Positions 1-4,965 of a stretch of 6,141 bases of DNA are shown piece after piece. How positions within the stretch are numbered: position 1 is the first letter of the stretch; every line of letters starts with the position of its first letter. Where the stretch lies: the NCBI GenBank assembly GCA_945938055.1, contig CAMEUH010000151.1, positions 1-6,141 of the forward strand, read 5' to 3'. Both the position numbers and the translations under genes were made by a program. Under the pieces are notes generated by a model. That model ran no database searches and was not told the origin of the DNA. It was given only the letters and a program-made list of their open reading frames with translations. This DNA comes from an uncultured Eubacteriaceae bacterium (GTDB taxonomy: Bacteria > Bacillota > Clostridia > Lachnospirales > Lachnospiraceae).

Positions 1-1407
1 TACATCTGTTTCGCGAATTTCTCCGTTATTAAAAACCACCTCTGCCGTCTGTGGAAGCCTCACCTCATCACCCATTCGTACCTTCACAGAAATGTCCCTG
101 ACGTAATCAATTCTTAATTCTGTTGTTGCTCCACTTCTTAAAAATCGAAAAACACTTAAGGATGCAAGCGGATGCCCCTCAAAATCAAACATTGCCTGAT
201 TATCCCAGGCAGAACCTCCATAGTAAACACCGGCATCCTCCGGGTCATAGTCTGCCGAATAAATGCTTGCCCAGCCGGAACCAAAGGTTTTCCAGCATTC
301 CTCCCGTTCTTCCTGTGATGCTGCCGGAACAGGAATCCACGCCGGTTCCCAGTAGATGACACCCATGCCGGCATTACCCGTGTCCACAACTGCCTGTACC
401 ACGTCACGGACAGCATCTGCCTGCCCCTGCACGGTTACCGGATAAGGAAGTTCACAAATCGTCTCTTTTGAAATCGTGTTACCAAAGCCGTCTCCATCTT
501 CCATGGTATAAGCATAGGAAACCTCCGCCACCATGACCTTCTTCTGGTATCCCTCACCGATCTTCTTCAAAATCTCTGTCAGATTTTCTGTTGTTCCATG
601 CCAGTATGGATAATAGGAACTTGCAAAAATATCATAATCTACTTCAAATTTATTCAGCATCTGTGCATAGCGTTCATAATTTGCCGGTGTCTCCGGATTC
701 GTGAAATGAACCGCAATCAGGATTTCCTTTCCTGCTTTCTTTGAAACCTCTCTTACCGCTTCTGCTGCTCCCGTAAGAATGCGGCACCGGTCACTCCACT
801 TTGTTTCACCGGAAAGGCCGTTTGTAATTTCATTTCCAATCTGTACCATAGTTACATCAACACCTGCATCCAGCATCTTTTTTAAGGAATCTCTGGTAAA
901 TTCATATGCCGCCTGCTTTTTTTCCTCTGCCGTCATTCCTTCCCATGCTTTTGGTGCCATTTGCTTTGACGGGTCCGCCCAAAAATCCGAATAGTGAAAA
1001 TCCACCATCACGTGAAGACCATAACCAGATGCTCTCTTTCCAATTTCCACTGCAGTATCCACATCATTATTTCCGCCTCCATATCCATTTCCGTCTGCAT
1101 CATAAGGGTCATTCCAGACACGGATACGGATGGTGTTAATTCCATTTTCAGCAAGAGTCAGCAGTAAATCCTGTTCCTGTCCTTCTTCATTATAGTACCG
1201 GACACCGCTTTTTTCCTGTGTAAGAAGCGTTGAAACATCTGCACCCAGTACAAAATCCTCCGGCATGTCAGATACTGCCTCCACGAAAATTTCCGGTTCT
1301 GATGTGCTCAAGTAAACCTTTGTTGCTGCCGCTTCTTTTTGGCAGCCTGCCAGTCCGAAAATCAGTACAAAAATCAGAGTTCCCATAATCCACTTAGTTT
1401 TTCTCAT
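1..1407 (-). CDS. Secreted lipoprotein endo-beta-1,4-galactanase, GH53 (3' end missing)
   Basis: The product should cleave beta-1,4-galactan (arabinogalactan I, pectin side chains) outside the membrane. Seen in 469 codons: a lipoprotein signal (hydrophobic residues 7-20, lipobox LAGC with Cys22), then a GH53 (beta/alpha)8 barrel at about 52-425. It has the family opening GADVS (56-60), NTIRIRVWNDP (91-101), the acid/base in QIGNE (Glu193) and the nucleophile in VAEVSY (Glu295). DGDGFGNT (304-311) resembles the calcium loop of the Bacillus galactanase. From about residue 436, ISVKVRMGDEVRLPQTAEV looks like the start of a bacterial Ig-like (Big_4) domain, cut by the window edge, so more modules are likely. 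The start is ATG at 1407 with AAGGGG eight bases upstream. It follows GH42 by 15 nt and is surely co-transcribed. Family call is firm; the exact galactan substrate is inferred from the family. Confidence 0.95.
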   Translation of the reverse strand, partial: MRKTKWIMGTLIFVLIFGLAGCQKEAAATKVYLSTSEPEIFVEAVSDMPEDFVLGADVSTLLTQEKSGVRYYNEEGQEQDLLLTLAENGINTIRIRVWNDPYDADGNGYGGGNNDVDTAVEIGKRASGYGLHVMVDFHYSDFWADPSKQMAPKAWEGMTAEEKKQAAYEFTRDSLKKMLDAGVDVTMVQIGNEITNGLSGETKWSDRCRILTGAAEAVREVSKKAGKEILIAVHFTNPETPANYERYAQMLNKFEVDYDIFASSYYPYWHGTTENLTEILKKIGEGYQKKVMVAEVSYAYTMEDGDGFGNTISKETICELPYPVTVQGQADAVRDVVQAVVDTGNAGMGVIYWEPAWIPVPAASQEEREECWKTFGSGWASIYSADYDPEDAGVYYGGSAWDNQAMFDFEGHPLASLSVFRFLRSGATTELRIDYVRDISVKVRMGDEVRLPQTAEVVFNNGEIRETDV

Positions 1408-1415
1408 ACCGCTAT

Positions 1416-1421
1416 CCCCTT
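1416..1421 (-). promoter_or_regulatory. Ribosome binding site of the GH53 gene
   Basis: AAGGGG on the minus strand lies 8 nt before ATG 1407 and one base past the GH42 stop codon (1423-1425). A ribosome finishing GH42 would therefore cover this site, so translational coupling of the two genes is plausible. No separate promoter fits in the 15-nt gap. Confidence 0.8.
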
Positions 1422-1422
1422 C

Positions 1423-3420
1423 TTAACAGTCTGCTTCCACAATCATTAAATCCCACGGTTTCAATAGCTGTTTCGTTCCCTTTTCCACTAATTTTTCTGA
1501 CAGAAGTTCTTTTCCGTCTGCGCCTTCATAAACAAATTCCACCTCATCCGGAGAATAATTGAAATAAAAGCGGACCTTTTTTTCGTATTCATTGAAACCT
1601 TCTTTTATAATAACCGGGAACACCGTGTTCTTTCCGGATACTCCTGCAAGCTCCAGCACTTTTTTAAGAACATTCCCCAGGGAGTCTTCATCCATGTGGC
1701 ATCCGATATAAGTTGCCGTACCTTTTCCAAATGCATGATGTACCACTGCCGCATACTCCTTCCAGAACGGATGGGAATATGTTGCCCATGCCGATCCCTC
1801 TCCCGGTATCAGAAGCTCCATCCAATGGCTGACAAGACTCTTTTCCTCAGAAAAACCATCTCCACACAAATGAACATTTTTCGGGCAGGTGAACTGATCA
1901 TAGGTTGCACCGATTACATCCGTCATGCCATGTGGCTGGTCATCCGGATAAATTTTTAACTGCCTGTCTGCAAAAAGTGAACGGTACGTCATGATTAAAT
2001 GTCCGCCATGTTCCACGTAATTTCTAAGACGGCCTATGGTTTCCTCATCCGCACTGTACAGGGCAGGAACCACTAAAACCTTATATTCCAGAAGATTTTC
2101 TTCTCTGTCATTCACCAGACTGCATTCGATATTCATCCGGTAAAAAGAATCATAAATCCATCTTAAAATATCATTATAGTTCAGGGTGTCATCCACCGGA
2201 AATTCTTCAAATCCCACCAGTGAATCATTGCTTACCATGACTGCAACATCACATTGCTTTCTCAGATTCCGGATGTGTCCGCCGATTCTTGCAAATTCCT
2301 GTCCGATGATTTTTGCCTCGCGATAGGTTGCATTTTCCTTCAGATTGTGGCTTAACACACCCTTCCAGTAGCTTTCAATGGCATTATGGATAGAATGCCA
2401 GTGCCAGTACATGACCGAATTAGCGCCACAAGCAATATGGCTGTATGCCTGAAGACGAAGCTGTCCCTGATATGGAAGCCATCCAAAACTTCCCTGCGCC
2501 TCTGTTTCCAGTACCAGATAATTATCTTTTTTCAATGCATAGGCAACTGCACCGCCAAATGCAATCTCTGCTCCGGTCAGTTCATCCTCAGAATGATGAT
2601 AGATATCACAGCCTGCCACATCCATGCATTCTGCCGCATCAAACTGATTTACTTCCGGCTGAATTCCGAAAGAAAAATTGCGCCACTCATAATCAAAATT
2701 ATGGGTAATAAACTGTCCTTCTCTCATGTATTCACGAAGAATTCCTGCCTGCCACTTGTGAAAGTCCGTAACCAGTTTTCTCTGAAATTTCCGGTATTCT
2801 GCATCCAGACTTTGGTTAATGGTTCCACGGATATCCGGAAAATTCTCCCAGTCATCCACCCGGTTGCTCCAGTAATCCAGACCAAATTCATGGTTAAATT
2901 CCCCAATATCCGGAAACTTTTCCTTAAGATAGGAAACAAAAAGTTTCTGTGCACGTTCCGAACAGGTATCATACGGTTTGGTTTCATTATCAATCTGAAA
3001 TCCGATTACATTTTCATAAGGCGCCGCCACCTCCATCATTTTCCGGATAATCCGTTCACAATGAAAACGATAGGCCGGATGGGTAATGTCCATATTCTGC
3101 CGGTGTCCGTAAATGCACGGCCCCGAGTGGGTAACTGACAGAATGTCCGGATATTCCTTTACCATCCATGAAGGAATGGCATAAGTCGGTGTTCCCACAA
3201 TAACACTTATTCCATACTTCTTCGCACAATCCAGCATGTGAACCAGGTGTGAGAAATCAAATCTTCCATTCTCTGGCTCCCAGGTACTCCACGTGGATTC
3301 TGCAATCCGTATCACATTCATTCCCGCCTCACGCATCATCTGCATGTCAGTATCCATGCGTTCATACGGCATATATTCATCATAGTAGGCTGCTCCAAAA
3401 TATAATTTGTTGGTTTTCAT
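1423..3420 (-). CDS. Beta-galactosidase, glycoside hydrolase family 42
   Basis: This 665-residue cytoplasmic enzyme has no signal peptide and should release galactose from the ends of imported beta-galacto-oligosaccharides. Residues 7-390 form the GH42 barrel, opening with YFGAAYYDEYMPYERM and continuing NVIRIAESTWSTWEPENGRFDF (35-56). The acid/base is Glu146 in FQIDNE and the nucleophile is Glu305 in YLVLETEAQG; MYWHWHSIHNAIESYWKGVL (347-366) matches the substrate-pocket segment. About 400-600 is the trimerisation domain and 610-665 the small beta C-terminal domain. The C-x-C-x-x-C part of the zinc cluster of some GH42 enzymes is absent (only Cys102 and Cys153 lie nearby), and NETKP after the acid/base is unusual, suggesting a divergent subgroup. 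I chose ATG 3420 because AAGGAG sits 7 nt upstream; the open frame continues to 3516 but has no ribosome site there and would start only a few bases from the predicted transcription start. It is the first gene of the operon with GH53. Confidence 0.95.
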   Translation of the reverse strand: MKTNKLYFGAAYYDEYMPYERMDTDMQMMREAGMNVIRIAESTWSTWEPENGRFDFSHLVHMLDCAKKYGISVIVGTPTYAIPSWMVKEYPDILSVTHSGPCIYGHRQNMDITHPAYRFHCERIIRKMMEVAAPYENVIGFQIDNETKPYDTCSERAQKLFVSYLKEKFPDIGEFNHEFGLDYWSNRVDDWENFPDIRGTINQSLDAEYRKFQRKLVTDFHKWQAGILREYMREGQFITHNFDYEWRNFSFGIQPEVNQFDAAECMDVAGCDIYHHSEDELTGAEIAFGGAVAYALKKDNYLVLETEAQGSFGWLPYQGQLRLQAYSHIACGANSVMYWHWHSIHNAIESYWKGVLSHNLKENATYREAKIIGQEFARIGGHIRNLRKQCDVAVMVSNDSLVGFEEFPVDDTLNYNDILRWIYDSFYRMNIECSLVNDREENLLEYKVLVVPALYSADEETIGRLRNYVEHGGHLIMTYRSLFADRQLKIYPDDQPHGMTDVIGATYDQFTCPKNVHLCGDGFSEEKSLVSHWMELLIPGEGSAWATYSHPFWKEYAAVVHHAFGKGTATYIGCHMDEDSLGNVLKKVLELAGVSGKNTVFPVIIKEGFNEYEKKVRFYFNYSPDEVEFVYEGADGKELLSEKLVEKGTKQLLKPWDLMIVEADC

Positions 3421-3427
3421 TGACATA

Positions 3428-3433
3428 CTCCTT
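3428..3433 (-). promoter_or_regulatory. Ribosome binding site deciding the GH42 start
   Basis: AAGGAG on the minus strand is 7 nt before ATG 3420. The alternative ATG at 3426 would leave only one base of spacing, and starts further upstream have no comparable site. This fixes the GH42 start at 3420. Confidence 0.85.
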
Positions 3434-3470
3434 ATAAAACAACTTATTTCTAAAAAATCCATTAAATTTC

Positions 3471-3498
3471 TTGACTTCTCTCTCATATGTGCTATTAT
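3471..3498 (+). promoter_or_regulatory. Predicted promoter of the LacI-family regulator
   Basis: TTGACT (3471-3476), a 16-bp spacer and TATTAT (3493-3498) preceded by TGC form an extended -10 sigma-A type promoter. Transcription should start near 3505 and give a leader of about 120 nt before TTG 3624. The predicted start lies directly beside the operator at 3508-3517, so autoregulation is expected. The promoter faces the GH42 promoter. Confidence 0.6.
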
Positions 3499-3506
3499 AA
3501 ACTTAT

Positions 3507-3523
3507 AATTGCGCAATCGGTTG
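3507..3523. promoter_or_regulatory. Operator O1 between the two promoters
   Basis: ATTGCGCAAT (3508-3517) is a perfect 10-bp palindrome with the central CG typical of LacI-family operators. Read on the minus strand, it lies in CAACCGATTGCGCA (3510-3523), a 14-base word repeated exactly at 4883-4896 upstream of the unknown gene. It sits around +10 of the predicted GH42 start and just after the predicted regulator start, so one bound repressor could block both. Binding by the adjacent regulator is inference from position and shape. Confidence 0.72.
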
Positions 3524-3528
3524 TTCTT

Positions 3529-3557
3529 ATTATAGCATGACCCCAGTTTCCCGTCAA
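3529..3557 (-). promoter_or_regulatory. Predicted promoter of the GH42-GH53 operon
   Basis: On the minus strand, TTGACG (3557-3552), a 17-bp spacer and a perfect TATAAT (3534-3529) form a near-consensus sigma-A promoter. The start should fall near 3522, giving a leader of about 100 nt. A promoter this strong needs a repressor for inducible control, and operator O1 begins right at the predicted start. Confidence 0.75.
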
Positions 3558-3561
3558 CTAC

Positions 3562-3569
3562 ATGCGCAC
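3562..3569. promoter_or_regulatory. Possible auxiliary operator upstream of the GH42 -35
   Basis: ATGCGCAC contains the TGCGCA core found in the other operator-like sites. It lies in the regulator leader, just upstream of the GH42 -35 element. Its centre is 53 bp from that of O1, close to five turns of B-DNA, so both sites would face the same side of the helix. The flanks are less symmetrical, so this is a weak or chance site. Confidence 0.35.
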
Positions 3570-3610
3570 TGCTCGTTTATATATTGCGATTCCAATAAAT
3601 TTTCAACAGA

Positions 3611-3616
3611 AAGGAG
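3611..3616 (+). promoter_or_regulatory. Ribosome binding site supporting a TTG start
   Basis: AAGGAG lies 7 nt before TTG 3624, in the regulator frame. The longer in-frame ATG at 3537 has no ribosome site, and the residues it would add precede the usual LacI-family N-terminus. TTG is therefore the likely start, and a weak start codon suits a low-abundance repressor. Confidence 0.8.
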
Positions 3617-3623
3617 CATCGAC

Positions 3624-4619
3624 TTGGATTCCACAAATCATGTTAATTCCAATAAAATCACAATTAACGATGTTGCAGATGCCCTTGGTGTTTCTAAGAC
3701 CACGGTTTCCCGTGCCATTTCCGGAAAAGGACGGATCGGAAATGAAACCAGGACCCGCGTTCTTAATTACATCAGTGAACACAATTATTCGCCAAATGTA
3801 ATTGCAAAAGGCCTTGCCACATCCCGCACCTATAATATTGGTTTTGTCATTCCGGGAGATTACCGTATTATTGACATTCCATTTTTCCAGAAATGTTTAT
3901 TCAGCATTAGCGAAACAGCATCGGAACTTGATTACGATGTCATTGTATCTACTATTAATGGAAATGATATCAGCCATTTAGAGCGGTTAATCACAAACCA
4001 CAAGGTCGATGGCATCATCCTTGCACGTACTGTGGAGAACGACCCCTCCATCCGGTATCTTCTGGAAAACCATGTTCCATTTGTGACCCTTGGAACAACT
4101 GACGAAGAAGGAGTTGTCCAGATTGACAACGACCACTTTAATGCCTGTGTTGAGCTGACTTCCCTTCTTTTATTAAAAGGAATAACTAATCTTGGTCTGA
4201 TTGGCGGCAGTAAAAACCACGTTGTCAATCATAAGCGTTATGATGGTTATATCAAAGCACACGAAAAGCTTGACCGAACTGTTAATTATGAAAATATTTA
4301 TCTTGATGTCAATAATATGGCCGGTATTGACCGTGCAGTAGATGATCTTCTGGAGCATGGTGTCCATTGTATCATCTGCATGGATGATTCCATCTGTCAT
4401 CATGTATTAAACAAGCTGTCACGGGATCACATGCTTGTTCCGCAGGATGTAAAAATTGCCTCTTTCTATGACAGTGCACTGATGGAAATCAACTCTATTT
4501 CAAACACCGCCATTACCTCTATCAAGTTTGACATTCAGGAAATGGGTTCCACGGCATGCCAGACTCTGATCAATCTGAGTGAGGGACGTGAAGTAAAACC
4601 AATCCAGCTTTTAGGGTAG
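3624..4619 (+). CDS. LacI/GalR-family repressor, truncated by a C-terminal amber stop
   Basis: A DNA-binding regulator, probably the galactoside-responsive repressor of its neighbours. Seen in 331 residues from TTG: helix-turn-helix KITINDVADALGVSKTTVSR (11-30), hinge region with SPNVIAKGLA (56-65), then a two-lobed periplasmic-binding-like sensor domain (about 70-331) with NIGFVIPGD, HKVDGIILAR, CMDDSICHH and KIASFYDSAL at family positions. The frame stops at TAG (4617-4619) right after PIQLLG. Family members normally continue as LLGYxLIxRxST, and the codons after the stop read NIILKAST, so the last 11 residues plus one tyrosine appear lost through a single-base change. The rest of the frame is intact. 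It is transcribed opposite to GH42-GH53, a usual arrangement for a local repressor. The effector is unknown; galactose or galactobiose is a guess from context. The truncated protein may be less stable or inactive. Confidence 0.9.
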   Translation: MDSTNHVNSNKITINDVADALGVSKTTVSRAISGKGRIGNETRTRVLNYISEHNYSPNVIAKGLATSRTYNIGFVIPGDYRIIDIPFFQKCLFSISETASELDYDVIVSTINGNDISHLERLITNHKVDGIILARTVENDPSIRYLLENHVPFVTLGTTDEEGVVQIDNDHFNACVELTSLLLLKGITNLGLIGGSKNHVVNHKRYDGYIKAHEKLDRTVNYENIYLDVNNMAGIDRAVDDLLEHGVHCIICMDDSICHHVLNKLSRDHMLVPQDVKIASFYDSALMEINSISNTAITSIKFDIQEMGSTACQTLINLSEGREVKPIQLLG

Positions 4620-4655
4620 AATATTATTTTGAAAGCCTCTACACAGTCTGTATAA
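4617..4655 (+). pseudogene. Severed C-terminal tail of the LacI-family regulator
   Basis: Starting at the TAG and staying in frame, translation gives stop-NIILKASTQSV followed by TAA (4653-4655). With tyrosine in place of the stop this reads LLGYNIILKAST, the typical last strand of LacI/GalR proteins, and the full product would be 343 residues, a normal family length. TAT or TAC to TAG is one substitution. The alternatives are sequencing error, strain variation or readthrough. Confidence 0.82.
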
Positions 4656-4664
4656 TGTTTTCTA

Positions 4665-4688
4665 TTCCTGCCCAGAAACACGCAGGAA
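4665..4688. repeat. Small inverted repeat after the regulator
   Basis: TTCCTGC (4665-4671) pairs perfectly with GCAGGAA (4682-4688) across a 10-nt loop. It is not followed by a T run on either strand, so it is probably not an intrinsic terminator by itself. It begins 9 nt after the regulator's original TAA and could protect the mRNA 3' end. Confidence 0.35.
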
Positions 4689-4703
4689 AAATATATTTGT
4701 ATG

Positions 4704-4749
4704 AAAAGGAGCGTGAATGATGTCATCCATTGCTCCTTTTTATTATTTT
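4704..4749 (+). terminator. Intrinsic terminator of the regulator gene
   Basis: AAAAGGAGC (4704-4712) pairs with GCTCCTTTT (4732-4740), a 9-bp stem over a 19-nt loop, followed by a T-rich run to about 4749. It lies about 50 nt beyond the original regulator stop and separates the regulator transcript from the promoter of the next gene. Confidence 0.85.
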
Positions 4750-4757
4750 GCGCAACT
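4746..4757. promoter_or_regulatory. Isolated operator-like palindrome after the terminator
   Basis: TTGCGCAA (4748-4755) is a perfect 8-bp palindrome with the same TGCGCA core and central CG as O1. It overlaps the terminator tail and lies about 90 bp upstream of the predicted -35 at 4842. It could be an auxiliary site for repressor looping, or chance. Confidence 0.45.
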
Positions 4758-4792
4758 CGTTCTTCCGTATCATGATTTCTTTAAAATCCGTT

Positions 4793-4809
4793 TTGTGCAT
4801 TCTGTACAA
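4793..4809. promoter_or_regulatory. Imperfect 17-bp dyad upstream of the second promoter
   Basis: TTGTGCATTCTGTACAA has six of eight symmetrical pairs around 4801. It lies about 33 bp upstream of the -35, where an activator could bind. Apart from this, the A+T-rich stretch 4758-4841 shows no gene or clear signal. Confidence 0.2.
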
Positions 4810-4841
4810 TTTTCGTTATCTGTTATTATTCAAACTATACA

Positions 4842-4870
4842 TTGACACCAATTCTGTTAATTGTTAAACT
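4842..4870 (+). promoter_or_regulatory. Predicted promoter of the unknown gene
   Basis: A perfect TTGACA (4842-4847), a 17-bp spacer and TAAACT (4865-4870) preceded by TGT form an extended -10 promoter. The weak -10 is offset by the ideal -35, the spacing and the TG. The start should fall near 4877, just before two operator-like sites, with a leader of about 90 nt. Confidence 0.65.
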
Positions 4871-4882
4871 GTCATTAAAGAG

Positions 4883-4898
4883 CAACCGATTGCGCATT
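4883..4898. promoter_or_regulatory. Operator O2 of the unknown gene
   Basis: CAACCGATTGCGCA (4883-4896) matches 14 of 14 bases with O1 as read towards GH42, and has the same orientation relative to the gene it precedes. Its core ATTGCGCATT is centred near +17 of the predicted transcript. The same repressor is therefore likely to control this gene and the GH42 operon. Confidence 0.68.
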
Positions 4899-4918
4899 TG
4901 AATCAATAGTACGGTCAG

Positions 4919-4930
4919 AATGCGCAATTT
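4919..4930. promoter_or_regulatory. Operator O3, mirror image of O2
   Basis: AATGCGCAAT (4919-4928) is the exact reverse complement of the O2 core ATTGCGCATT (4889-4898). The centres are 30 bp apart, about three helical turns. Two repressor dimers could bind side by side in the leader. An RNA hairpin is also possible, with a 10-bp stem and 20-nt loop. Confidence 0.55.
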
Positions 4931-4948
4931 TACTAGAAAAAGTCACAG

Positions 4949-4955
4949 AAAGAGG
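4949..4955 (+). promoter_or_regulatory. Ribosome binding site of the unknown gene
   Basis: AAAGAGG ends 10 nt before ATG 4966, slightly farther than usual. No better start lies nearby, and the protein reads as coding from its first residues. Confidence 0.65.
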
Positions 4956-4965
4956 TTTATTAAGA

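Noticed and set aside
469..483. Catabolite-repression (cre) like string TGAAATCGTGTTAC inside GH53
   Set aside because: It misses key positions of the cre consensus and lies deep in the coding region. No better cre site was seen near either promoter.
2386..3138. 250-codon open frame on the plus strand inside GH42
   Set aside because: It is antisense to a clear GH42 coding region, has no ribosome site, and its translation is rich in Ile, Cys and Arg without domain-like pattern. It is a shadow of codon bias.
3421..3516. N-terminal extension of GH42 by 32 residues
   Set aside because: The added residues match no part of the GH42 family, have no ribosome site, and the start would lie only about 6 nt from the predicted transcription start. 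ATG 3420 has a good AAGGAG.
3537..3623. N-terminal extension of the regulator from ATG 3537
   Set aside because: There is no ribosome site before this ATG, it overlaps the GH42 promoter, and the extra 29 residues precede the standard helix-turn-helix start. TTG 3624 has AAGGAG at the right distance.
3421..3623. Riboswitch, tRNA, CRISPR or insertion sequence in the intergenic regions
   Set aside because: I saw no tRNA-like fold, spaced direct repeats, transposase remnant or recognised riboswitch core in 3421-3623 or 4620-4965. The signals there are explained by promoters, operators and one terminator.
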